DNA of 35,857 nt, from positions 527,922 to 563,778 of the forward strand of contig NW_019091493.1 in the NCBI RefSeq assembly GCF_001949145.1. The letters run 5' to 3'. Made by a program: the position numbers and the translations under genes. Every line of letters begins with the position of its first letter. Position 1 is the stretch's first letter. This stretch comes from Acanthaster planci. Lineage: Eukaryota > Echinodermata > Asteroidea > Valvatida > Acanthasteridae. The notes below the pieces were generated by a model. That model searched no databases. It was not told the DNA's origin and worked only from the letters and a program-made list of their open reading frames with translations. This document shows positions 18,628 to 27,495 of the stretch, in pieces.

Positions 18628-19870
18628 ATGACAGGAGTTGACACGATCCACCGTTGGATGAAGGCTCCGTCTATGAACTCTGGTGCTGCCAAGAACTACA
18701 AAGGGCTCATTGACGCAAAGATTCCTGCCAAGCGAAATGACAAGAGAAGGGAGAATATAAATGAGCACTACTATTTGGCGAGAGTCAAGTATGCGCGTGA
18801 GGCATGCCGCAGGTTTGCAGAGTCTGGGGTGATGTTCTCCATAGACAACAAACATATAAGCTGAGGGTGAGCTCCTGCACGACAGCTGTTGACAGAAGAT
18901 GCAGCGTAACAAGATACTTCCCAACCAGTGATGCACCAAACTTGTATGACCAGGACTTCCCGACTCCGTGCTACCTCATCACCCCATTGGGGTACAAGAT
19001 GCAGCGTAACAAGATACTTCCCAACGAGCGATGCACCAAACTTGTATCACCGGGACTTTCCGACTCCGGGCCACCTCATAACCCCATCGTGGTACATGGA
19101 AATGTTACCCCCGTCCCCAGCCGAGATCACAGTTGACAACCTTGGCAGACAGTGCTACTGGTATTTAGAGTTTAGGTTCCTCATGAGAAATTGGGTCAGT
19201 TTGTTGCATAAATATTATTTACTGTCTCTGCTTTGTCTCATTCAGTCAGGGAGATGTTAATGCATAGTACAGAGTTGGATTTATACTCAGTGTTTACCCA
19301 TGAGCTTGCAAAAAGACCTATAGGATTCCAACCCACCACATTCCGTTTATTGAATCGTTTATGCTTTGTTTTGCTTTGCCTTGGTTCTGTCAGTAGTTCA
19401 CCTGTCCTGCCAGATGGAATCATTCAATGCAAACAAAACAGTTGGCTTTGACTGATGAAGCATTGTATTATAGTAAATGTACATGAACTGCCAAAAAACT
19501 GCACTTTGGTTTTGAGATTGAGAAATATGACCGTGAGTCAAATGACATTATATATTAATTTCACATTTATTTTTTCACCAGCCTTCCTGAATGCAGTGCC
19601 ATCAACGTTGTCAACAGGGGGCCACACACCAAAGTCACGCTCGCCAGTCATTGCAATGACTTGTTCACGCTGATACACAACAGCAAGAAAACTGCGTCAC
19701 GATACTTGCAGATGGTGGGTCCGAGTTCAATGTCAACCATGTGACAAATGACTGGTTTGTGATGAGACTCTTCAAGAACCTGAACCTCGATGTTCTGCTA
19801 GGTACAGCATACTGTCGAGGATTTTCAGCAAGAAATCCCATCGAGCATGTGTGGGGCGTCCTCACTATGT
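18628..19870 (+). pseudogene. DDE transposase, spliced and decayed, family unassigned
   Basis: The first piece (18628-18864) has DTIHRWMKAPSMNSG, KIPAKRNDKRRENINEHYYL and MFSIDNKHIS, where the Asp of S-I-D-N-K is a candidate first catalytic residue. The next piece reads RYFPTSDAPN and DFPTPCYLITPLGY. A 100-bp tandem duplication follows. After a likely intron with acceptor ttcaccag near 19581, the gene resumes RGPHTKVTLASHCNDLF, shifts frame by one base, and gives ILADGGSEFNVNHV (second Asp) and SARNPIEHVWGVL (Glu, 43 residues later). D-D-E spacing and N-P-I-E resemble IS630/Tc1-type cores, but the rest differs. Confidence 0.55.
18898..19097. repeat. 100-bp tandem duplication in the transposase remnant
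   Basis: GATGCAGCGTAACAAGATAC starts at 18898 and again at 18998. The two 100-base units differ by scattered substitutions. As 100 is not divisible by three, the duplication shifts the reading frame. Confidence 0.75.
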
Positions 19871-19993
19871 ATGGCCTTAAACCTAATGTCCTCCGTTAGT
19901 GCCCTCTTGTACACGCGGTCGCCTCCTGGTCTCAGCACAACCCCCCGTTGAAGTTGGCCATTGGCTGCTTAGTCTCACTGAAGATTGCGGACA

Positions 19994-20494
19994 TCAGCTG
20001 AGGACTAGGGACTGTCCACTTGATGCACAAAAGAAACAGCCTTCAGAGTCCCCATGCTGCATTTCAATCGACGAATGTTCATTACCTAAAGTGACAAAGT
20101 ATTCAGTACACTTGAGCACCGAGGGTTCACGGGCAACAGCAGTAGCGGCTCTCTCAGACACCAGATCACCAATCATGTTGCACAATGCATCCACAGTACC
20201 CCTCAGACTGTTGATATGTTGGATGAGGCGACCCTGCTTGGTCTCGATGGATATCAAATGCACCAGGATGTCCTGTTGGTTGCAACCAAGGGGCATGGAC
20301 AGCAGAGTTGACAGGCCAGATATGTCAACTGGAGAGGCCTCAGCAGGTGGAGAAGGTGGCTGGATGTACGATGCAGGAGATGATGACCCTTCAATGGCGG
20401 CACAGGTGTCCAGTGGTAACGGTACTTCGGGTGCAGGTGCTGGGTATTCGGCCAAAATGTTGTCTGTTGGGGATGACGAACAATCGATGACCAC
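19994..20494 (-). CDS. Hypothetical Pro/Ser-rich, helical protein (uncertain)
   Basis: A 166-codon minus-strand frame, opposite in direction to the transposase. Its N-terminal half is Pro/Ser/Ala-rich (EYPAPAPEVPLPLD; YIQPPSPPAEASPVD). Its second half has a helical stretch (DILVHLISIETKQGRLIQHI, then GTVDALCNMIGDLVSERAA). The low-complexity-then-helix layout is protein-like, but a plus-strand frame of similar length overlaps it (19899-20540) and no homologue is recognised. It may be an accessory gene of the same transposon. Confidence 0.3.
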   Translation of the reverse strand: MVIDCSSSPTDNILAEYPAPAPEVPLPLDTCAAIEGSSSPASYIQPPSPPAEASPVDISGLSTLLSMPLGCNQQDILVHLISIETKQGRLIQHINSLRGTVDALCNMIGDLVSERAATAVAREPSVLKCTEYFVTLGNEHSSIEMQHGDSEGCFFCASSGQSLVLS

Positions 20495-20640
20495 GCAGGT
20501 TTACATCACCGGGGTCGTTTGGGTTGCTGACGCTGCTTGATGTTCTGCCCCGACACTGCTTGCCAGAGGTGACAAACCCTAGGTGACAGCGCAGGTATGC
20601 AGTGATGGTGGAACAGTCGGTCAATTTTACGTTGCCACCT

Positions 20641-22439
20641 AATTGATGTGTGTTATTTACAAATGAGGACTTGGACCAGTCAAGTGATGATGGAGCAATC
20701 TTATCTTATCCACACGAAGGTGAATTTACATGTGATTTTCTCTCAGGAATAATACATTAAAAATAGTTCATAATAACAACACTGAGAAACGTTATTGTTG
20801 GAACTGTCTCAGCATAAAAAATTGTACTTGGAAATTTGGGTATTTCCTGTCCTAAAATTTTTCTTTTCTGGTGTTTTTGTGCTGTCTATGGAAATATGGC
20901 GGCAGTGGCGCAACTGGGGGGCATGGGGGATGTGCCCCCCCCCCCGGCGGAAGCCCATGCCCCAAAAATCTGTGAACTGCAGGTGCTCCCCCCACACAAT
21001 TAGCATCCCCAGAATGGCACCAGATGCACCAGATCATATGTTCCATTAAATTTTGTAAATGTTTATTAATGCACTTTCAGTAAGGTTACCCAGCAAGGGG
21101 TGCCAAACAGCTTTTGTGAATTTAAGAATTTAAGAAAAAATGTGTTTAAAGAAGATTTTTTTTAAACCTTTGCTCATGGCTCACTTGCATTTACCTTAAA
21201 AAGTGTTCTTTTATTGCAGAACTAATCAACAAGAATCTCCCTGAGGAAGGTAGACGGGCCAACTCTTCCCGCTGGTAAACATTGGTTTTCGTTTTCTTAA
21301 TTTTCAGTTACAATTAGAGCATTTGCACCTAATTCCTTCTTCATGCACTGAAACCACGGAATCAAACCAACAGGATTCTTTAGTAACGAGAACGTTTTCA
21401 GTGTTGAAATTCCAATTTGAAATCTTAAAAACATGACCAGCAATGACAAAATATGTTAGTGAAAGTGAATCAGAGCAAGAAAGAGGTTTTGTGAAAGTAA
21501 TTTTTTATATTTCTTGAAAGTGAGCTTGTTGCAGTGGTAGTTCTGGTAGCCGTCGTTCAAGCTGGTATGGGCAGTGGAATTCAAAACACTGTGTCATGTT
21601 TTGATACAATTACAACTGATAGTGAACATTGAAGAAAAACCAAATAAATGTCTTCTCCCATGAGGAAACGGTAGCATTATAAATTTTGGCCCTTTTTTCT
21701 GATGGAGGGAATTTAGAGTGTGGCGGCTTTGGTATTTGCCACTGGCCCTCCTTACTAAGCAAGCAAGGTATAACAGAAAGTGAAGCTTTCATCCACAGCA
21801 GCATGAGTGACGACTCTTATTGCTAACAGCATCTGAAGACACTGTCGACTGCTTTATTGAAAGATGCATTTTTCAGTGGCTTAAGAAGGTGTGATTGCTA
21901 GATATTCCTATACAATAGCAGCCCTAAAACTAAATTGAAATGCAAGGGTTGGCATACTTGCCATAAAAGCAATATCACTGGTACCAGTAGGATCAAATTA
22001 AAGTACCGGCTGAACTGTTACTGTAGCACCACAATGACCAGATGGTGTCAGTATTCCCCAAATCAGTACATCCGCATAAATATGTAGAGATAGTTTTATT
22101 GTAGTATGAATTCTACCCTCTTAATTGCATGTGACTCTAGGTGTTTTCACAGCCTCTTATTGGGGGTCCCTATTGAGAACTTTCAAAATAAAGAGCATGT
22201 ACACACACATAGTAGGCCTATACTTGTGTGTTACATGCAGGTAGGGTACATACATATTGGTACATCTTTTCTTGGATAAAATACTTTTGCAGTAGAAGAT
22301 GATTTCTCCAGTATTCTAATGGACATCTGTACATGTATACATTGAGTTTACGGATGGAAATGGAAAATTGTAATCAATAGCCCCTGGCAAGTCATGCTGT
22401 GTCCAGGCCAGCCATGTCAGAGTAGTTGGAAACGGACAG
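20641..22439. other. Spacer without supported genes
   Basis: This holds AT-rich intergenic-type sequence. A C/G-rich block at 20903-20960 starts CAGTGGCGCAACTGGGGG and resembles a hAT-type end, but no matching opposite end was found. A possible small exon follows a good acceptor (ttattgcag) at 21219, reads LINKNLPEEGRRANSSRW and stops at about 21279. No gene can be supported. Confidence 0.4.
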
Positions 22440-22760
22440 TTGTGGCGCACACCCACTTTTCCGCCGTTTTCAGCAAAAACCCCTGGGTAGTACATCGACT
22501 CAAAAAATCGGGGGAATCCCCTAAAAATCTGGAATTCTAGATTTTAACAATTTTCCCTGGATACCTCATCGATCCAAAATAAGCCCCCCAAAATACCGGG
22601 TAAAATATACACCTTCAGGGTCAAATCCCCTTTCACCCAACCGCGCCGGGGATTTCCACTCACCTTTTGACGCGGCGCACTTTTCCTGTAAACAACTTGT
22701 GACGTGAGCCGATCACACAAACAATCACTCTCAAACAAAAAAGGGACTTCCCGTCACTTA
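22440..22760. repeat. Left terminal inverted repeat region of element B
   Basis: Read on the minus strand this resembles the right end of element A: GGGAAGTCCCTTTTTTG (22737-22753), GGATCGATGAGGTAT (22561-22575) and AGTCGATGTACTACCCAGGG (22481-22500) keep the order and spacing style of A. The exact outer end and target duplication are unresolved. Confidence 0.5.
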
Positions 22761-22802
22761 CCTGTTATAAAAAACGAAAAAATAAACACTACATAAAAAT
22801 AA

Positions 22803-23174
22803 ACGGTAGATCAAACTATAAACGTGAATTGTTATTTTTGCAAAGACACAAGAAATTCAATTGACTTGATAGATTCGTAAGATTGCTCTCGTTGTTTAAA
22901 TTCTAAAAGGTTATGGAAATGTACAAATTGTAAAAATTGCAGAAATTGCCAAAGATGTAACGATTGCACTAAATGTAATAACTGCTCCAATTGTGCCGAT
23001 TGTGGTAGATGTAGAAATTGCGTAGATTGCCTTAGTTCATATGACTGCCAAAATTCAAATGCCTTGGACAGTTGCGAGGACTGTTACAAGTGCGCCCATT
23101 ATATTGAGTGTTTTGGTTGTACGTGTATTGTACCTGCTGCGAGTAGGAAAGAATGGATCACGTGGTGCTCGTAG
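22803..23174 (+). pseudogene. Cysteine-every-third-residue (C-x-x repeat) protein
   Basis: From about 22830 the frame reads NCYFCKDTRN, meets TAA at 22878-22880, then continues to TAG at 23172-23174. Residues from CTNCKNCRNCQRCNDC onward place Cys at every third position 13 times in a row, and then sparser Cys pairs continue to CFGC. About a quarter of the residues after the stop are Cys, and Asn and Asp dominate the intervening positions. No ATG is evident upstream; one may have been lost. Such a chain could bind several metal ions or form a disulfide- or metal-stabilised rod. No family is recognised. Its end overlaps the next ORF by 22 bases. Confidence 0.6.
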
Positions 23175-23332
23175 ACGGTAAGCATAAAAAGCTGAGGCAC
23201 GCGCTGTGTAACGAGTCACTGCCAGATTCAGCAACTAAACTCGACGCGGATTTATACAAAATTGGACTAATTATTAGATATGACGTTGACGTCGAACATT
23301 TAAATAAAGTAGAAATCCCGCCCAATTGGTAA
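23153..23332 (+). CDS. Small intact ORF, 59 aa, unknown
   Basis: ATG at 23153 lies inside the 3' end of the cysteine-repeat frame, in another frame, and runs to TAA at 23330. The product begins MDHVVLVDGKHKKLRHALCN and ends VDVEHLNKVEIPPNW. It is mixed charged with no membrane segment, and looks like a small alpha/beta fold. Only 36 bases separate it from the TFIIB-like gene on the same strand. Being intact between a damaged gene and an intact one, with balanced composition, argues for a real gene. Function unknown. Confidence 0.5.
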   Translation: MDHVVLVDGKHKKLRHALCNESLPDSATKLDADLYKIGLIIRYDVDVEHLNKVEIPPNW

Positions 23333-23368
23333 ACTTTTTGTTTTAAATAAATAAACTGTTAATATAAA

Positions 23369-23851
23369 ATGACTGATGCGGAACTTTGTCACTTACTCGG
23401 TCTCAAAGAAGTACACATAGCAGGATCTCAAAAACAAAGTAAACCGAGGCCACCTTGTAACCACCAAATACTTGAAATAGACGAAAGATATGCATGTAAA
23501 CATTGCGGTGTAATTATTGGGTGGGTTTCCTCGTACACCCCTGTAGACATGGGAGATAGATATTACAGGCATCACCTTTGGAAAAAAACGCCGCCACCAA
23601 AATCAAGAAAAACCCTACAAAAATATAACATTTGCTTTAAAAACCGCGAAGCAGATGAAATAGAGTATAAGTTAAACCAAGTTTTAAACGGTAAGATCTC
23701 TAGAGGTAAACCGTTGAAGACTTTAATCGTGGTATGTTATCTAGAGACAACTGGGGAAACCGAATATAAAGTGAAAGATCTATTTCAAGTTTTGGATAAG
23801 CACTGGGAAAACGCCCTCGACAAATTAAATCTTGCCAAACAAGACCTATAG
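23369..23851 (+). CDS. TFIIB-like transcription factor, 160 aa (element B)
   Basis: Intact frame from ATG at 23369, which follows TTAATATAAA. Residues 30-46 form a zinc ribbon (C30-x-H32 and C43-x2-C46: CNHQILEIDERYACKHCGVI), followed by the turn and Y/R-rich linker expected after a TFIIB ribbon (DMGDRYYRHHLW). Residues 90-160 (YKLNQVLNGKISRGKPLKT, then LIVVCYLETTG and KDLFQVLDKHWENAL) resemble one cyclin-fold repeat of TFIIB/TFB, where two would be normal. Its likely role is recruiting host RNA polymerase II to element promoters. At 160 residues it is about half the length of cellular TFIIB. The fold assignment is by eye; the zinc ribbon is clearest. Confidence 0.6.
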   Translation: MTDAELCHLLGLKEVHIAGSQKQSKPRPPCNHQILEIDERYACKHCGVIIGWVSSYTPVDMGDRYYRHHLWKKTPPPKSRKTLQKYNICFKNREADEIEYKLNQVLNGKISRGKPLKTLIVVCYLETTGETEYKVKDLFQVLDKHWENALDKLNLAKQDL

Positions 23852-23885
23852 ATTGACAAACAAAGAATAATAATTATAATAAAAG

Positions 23886-24528
23886 ATGACGACTAAGACG
23901 ACAACAGATTTGACTTTAAACTCGGCTGAACAAGCGGAAACCAAAATTTACAGACTCAGAAAGATCGAAGAAATTAAATCCCAAATTCAAAGAGAACGCG
24001 ACTCGCGCGAAGCTAGCTACAAAAAGATCAAACGACTTTTAACCGCACTCAGATACGTAGAGTACGGCGTGGAAGCAATTGGGTGCAAGCTCAGCAGCCG
24101 TTGGCATTCCTGCTATTTTAGGCGTCGTTACCGGACCCGTCGGACTTGTGATGGAAGGCATCGCCATAGGTGCGTTCGGTGCTTACGCGATATTGAAGTA
24201 TGCCTCTCGTAGACTCACCCACAAAACCAAAAAACACGAACGAATTCGAATGTTAGCAGACGCTAAATTAAACACCATCGAGGAATACGTATCTCACGCG
24301 ATTGAAGATGGTGACATCTCTCAAGAGGAATTTGTACTGATTTTATCCGAGCTGAAAAAGTTTAACGAAATGAAAGAAAAGATTAGATTGAGTATGTCTA
24401 CAAAATTGCAAGAAACTAAAGAAACTTCTAAAGAAGAAGAACGCCAAATCAACGAGAGAGCAGAAGCGCTAGCCAACGAACGGGCGGCGGTTTTAAAAAA
24501 AGATCTTATGAAAAAACTTGGCGAATAA
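23886..24528 (+). pseudogene. Hydrophobic/coiled-coil protein, one frameshift (element B)
   Basis: ATG at 23886 follows AATTATAATAAAAG. The first part is a charged coiled coil (RLRKIEEIKSQIQRERDSRE). A single frameshift near 24083 separates it from a glycine-rich hydrophobic segment (GIPAILGVVTGPVGLVMEGI), a basic stretch (SRRLTHKTKKHERIRMLAD), a helix containing DGDISQEEF that looks like the second half of an EF-hand loop without its first half, and a final coiled coil ending KKLGE at 24528. It is probably membrane-inserted through the central segment. Element A has the same gene. Function unknown; adjacency to the TFIIB-like gene gives no clear clue. Confidence 0.65.
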
Positions 24529-24619
24529 GTTTTACAAAGTCGGTCCGATATCAAGTAAAGCCACCTCCTTATCAACCGACCCAACCGACGGCACCTCCTT
24601 TAAAAGTCTTATCAAATAA

Positions 24620-25836
24620 ATGGGAGCCAACTTTAGTAGCATAACAATTTTAGTCAACGAAGAAAATTCCTTTTCAGCCGAGTTTCTAAATTTAACGCAC
24701 GCGTATAAATTACCGAAAGTCACCACGGACGAAGCTGTTAATCGCTGGGTGACCGAGCCGATATCGTTTTACCAAAATCAATTTAATTTTGCAGTGTATT
24801 GCGCGACGACTGCTTGCGGTGTGGGTTTTGATCTGCCTTCTGACCCCAATCCGTACGTGTCGGCTTTATTTAACTTTCACGTATATTACACCGTACAAAA
24901 AATATTTTACGATTGCGTGATGCCCATTCCGAGCGACGACGTATTTGACACGTTACACAATAATTACGACCATCGGAAGTTTACGGACACGTGCCTTTAT
25001 ACGGAGTAGACCCAAACAGATCGTATAAACAATCACGTGATAAATTATCAAACGGATTAGGTACCACTTATTATTACGACAACGGTTACGTACCTGTCCC
25101 GGGTAAAAACTACAATGCGCACGACTTACACGTGACCAACGGCAAATACGGGGGATCTACTTACATGGGATTTGGATGGGCCAAACCACCTAAAGGCTCT
25201 GGTCACGCGAGTACCTACACGGTCAGCTGGATTTCTCAGTCGGACGCGGTCACTTTGGCCTGGTGGGATTTTGTTCCTAAAAAGTCTCGTTTGACGGACG
25301 TGGGAATCACAAAGGTAAATGAATCGATTAGAGCTTACGTATACGCGTTAATCGGGGCACAGGCACAGACACAGACCAGCATTTTAGCCACCGCCACCGG
25401 ATTAGATGCGCAACGGCAATTTATTACAATCGTGGAATCTTTTCTTAATTCGGACCCCAATCTCGAACATTCGATCGACCAATTCCAAGATTCGCTACAA
25501 TACGCAAAAACGCCTTTAAACTTTGTAGTCGCCCCGGGGTTATATCTGGTGCCCTAGGACATGGACTTACGAATCAGCACTTTTGATGGTTATAACAATA
25601 ATTTACAAATCGCAACTGAGGATATGAAGACTGGATACATACCGAGTTTGAATAGCGAAGATGATTTTAATGAAGAGGCGAGCGCACCAAGACAGCCAGA
25701 ACTGTTACCAAAGCCAATTATAAAGCCAATTGTAAGCAAACCGTTAGACGCACACAACGAAGAAAAACTGTCCTTAACCGTCGGAGCCGTTGCCATGGGT
25801 GTCCTCGGTTTTACGTTAATTAAACTTTTAACTTAA
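24620..25836 (+). pseudogene. Myristoylation-motif protein with C-terminal membrane anchor (element B)
   Basis: ATG at 24620 follows CTTATCAAATAA. The N-terminus MGANFSSI fits an N-myristoylation signal (Gly2, Ser6). The frame shifts near 24985-25005 and then runs to TAG at 25555-25557, where element A has TTG, so this stop is a point lesion. The remainder (25561-25836) has an acidic/proline linker and a hydrophobic anchor (LTVGAVAMGVLGFTLIKLL). The middle is rich in Tyr/Trp/Gly with blocks such as GFGWAKPPKGSGHASTY and SDAVTLAWWDFVPK. About 405 codons in all. A lipidated N-terminus plus tail anchor recalls the layout, not the sequence, of some large-DNA-virus entry proteins. A virion membrane role is inference. 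Confidence 0.65.
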
Positions 25837-25849
25837 ACGGTTTGATCTA

Positions 25850-25903
25850 AGGCATAAAAAAACATCACCCCAAATTTGAGGTGAGGTTTAATTTTTTTTG
25901 CCT
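25850..25903. terminator. Palindromic bidirectional terminator-like hairpin (element B)
   Basis: Outer AGGCA (25850-25854) and TGCCT (25899-25903) flank A7 and T8 runs and an inner stem TCACC-C-C / G-A-GGTGA around AAATTT. It lies 13 bases after the plus-strand stop and 3 bases before the minus-strand gene's stop. Compared with 4417-4468, two stem pairs have changed on both sides, so pairing is preserved. Confidence 0.65.
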
Positions 25904-25906
25904 ATT

Positions 25907-26254
25907 TTACATCTTTTGCACGTACGTCAAAATCAAAACACCTACGCCTACAGACAAGGTCCACACGTGATCTGCCACCCATCCGACAGCTTTACTCGCC
26001 CCGTTAAAAATCCAACTCAAAATGCTACCTATGATTCCGGGCAAAGCGCCTAAAGCTTTCAACCCGAGTTTCTTCAATACGATGGCCAAATTCCACAGTT
26101 GCCGTTTGATCCAATCGGTAATTCCACCTTTGGAAGGAGGAGCTGGCGTTGGTTTTGGTGCTGGTATGCTCGCTCCAACAGCTCTAACGCTAGCTACGAT
26201 ACTACTAACGATGGTACTTACGGCTAAACTAAAGGCCGTTAAAATACTTACCAT
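25907..26254 (-). CDS. Amphipathic membrane protein, 115 aa (element B)
   Basis: Intact, ATG at 26252-26254. Residues 1-27 form a hydrophobic helix (SILTAFSLAVSTIVSSIVAS), and 28-42 a Pro/Ala linker (SIPAPKPTPAPPSKG). Residues 44-66 are an amphipathic Trp/Lys helix (ITDWIKRQLWNLAIVLKKLG), 68-84 a Gly/Ile hydrophobic segment (LPGIIGSILSWIF), and 96-112 a final hydrophobic segment before a KM end. The C-terminal 70 residues are the best conserved between copies. It is the promoter-distal gene of the minus-strand block, ending at the terminator. A membrane-permeabilising or virion membrane role is plausible by design only; no homologue is recognised. Confidence 0.65.
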   Translation of the reverse strand: MVSILTAFSLAVSTIVSSIVASVRAVGASIPAPKPTPAPPSKGGITDWIKRQLWNLAIVLKKLGLKALGALPGIIGSILSWIFNGASKAVGWVADHVWTLSVGVGVLILTYVQKM

Positions 26255-26281
26255 CGTGACACCTTGCTCTCTAAATATAGT

Positions 26282-27169
26282 TCAAATCTTCTCGCGTAGT
26301 GTCAAATCCGAATTCATGATCTTTTGGATCGTTTCCTTGATGCGATTGATTTGGCTCCTCAATTGATTGGTATTTCTATTGATAACTTCTAATCTCGCGG
26401 TTCTCTCGACTCGTAGGTCGTCCAATTGCCGTTGAAGTTCTGTACGTTCTGCTTCCGATGTCGCTTCTTCCAACTCGGCTTCGACCTGTTGAATTTTTGC
26501 ATCTAACTGATCTGATTTACCTTGATTTAAAATTAATTCTCCTTTTATCGTTTGTAACGATTTATCTAAAGCGACAAGTTCTCTGTAACTTAACCCTTCG
26601 GATTGAACGTCTACGTCATGGGTGAGGTCTTCTACGATGTCGCTAGCTACATCTGCTTCTTGGGGTAGTTCTACTAATTTTATGCTCTCTGGATGAAGTT
26701 CTGCGAGTTTATGAGCCACTTCCTGTGCCTGTTGTTTTGTTTTGCCAGAAACGTAATCTCGTAAGCCTAAGACGCGTCTTATGAGATCTGTGCCTGTTGT
26801 TTGTCTAATAGTATTTAGGCTAAGAAATACATTATTATTATTTTCCTTGGTTAAAAGAACTTTTTTGCCTTTGAACTCTACGTACAGGCGATCTTTACTA
26901 TCTAAATTAAAATTTTTTTGGGTCTCTAATTGACACTTCATACCCAGTTTCTCTTTGAACCGCATCGTAAAAGTCATCTACTTTATCTTGAATAAGCTCC
27001 TGTTTTAGATGTTCCAGGTTTAGCCCTCCCCCTTGGGAGGGGTTGTTTCTTCTTGCATTTTATCAAAGGTATCATTCCATGTCATGTCTTCTTTATCGGC
27101 ATCTTCTCGTTCTTCTAGGGGTATAGCATTTGGGTCAAAATCGACCGGTTCGAATCCTCTTTCAGCCAT
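26282..27169 (-). pseudogene. Coiled-coil protein, two frameshifts (element B)
   Basis: ATG at 27167-27169 opens an acidic N-terminus (MAERGFEPVDFDPNAIPLEE). A first frameshift falls in a C/G run near 27030 and a second at a poly-A/T run at 26915-26922; element A keeps the original frame across the second. The open C-terminal part includes RLYVEFKGKKVLLTKE, then a Glu/Gln-rich heptad coil (QLDAKIQQVEAELEEATSEA, QRQLDDLRVERTARLEVINR, QINRIKETIQKIMNSD) to TGA at 26282. About 295 codons in all. Unknown function; probably an oligomeric structural protein. Confidence 0.6.
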
Positions 27170-27210
27170 TTTTACTTTAACTTTAAAATAAGGTCAACTT
27201 AAAGGCCGAC

Positions 27211-27459
27211 CTAAGCGGTGGGCAGGCTCGCGGGCAATATACCTTGTGACACCAGCCAACCCTTGGTAGCTAATGCACCGCTAGACAGCGCGGTTAATTT
27301 CAACGCGTCTTCGGCAGATAATTTATTTAGGTCTGGTGGTTTTATTTTAAAAAGCTTACTCGATAGCATGGCGTAACCTAAGGAAATACCCAAAACGACG
27401 GCACCGTGGTAAACCGTATTTGCGATTCCATTTACGTCGATTGATTTAGCGTTACTCAT
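27211..27459 (-). CDS. Small membrane protein, 82 aa (element B)
   Basis: Intact, ATG at 27457-27459 just after TTATTATTAAAT. Residues 10-33 (NGIANTVYHGAVVLGISLGY) are hydrophobic, a basic KLFKIKPPDLNKL loop follows, and the C-terminal half is Ala/Gly/Leu-rich (LSSGALATKGWLVSQGILPA). It is conserved in element A apart from one stop. Two weak membrane spans are likely. It lies between the coiled-coil gene and the basic membrane protein gene on the same strand, with gaps of about 40 bases on each side. No family is recognised. Confidence 0.65.
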   Translation of the reverse strand: MSNAKSIDVNGIANTVYHGAVVLGISLGYAMLSSKLFKIKPPDLNKLSAEDALKLTALSSGALATKGWLVSQGILPASLPTA

Positions 27460-27495
27460 ATTTAATAATAAGGAACTTTTGAATTTAATCCAAAT

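Noticed and set aside
20903-20960. hAT-type element end (CAGTGGCG...)
   Set aside because: No inverted partner or 8-bp duplication was found nearby, so only an isolated resemblance remains.
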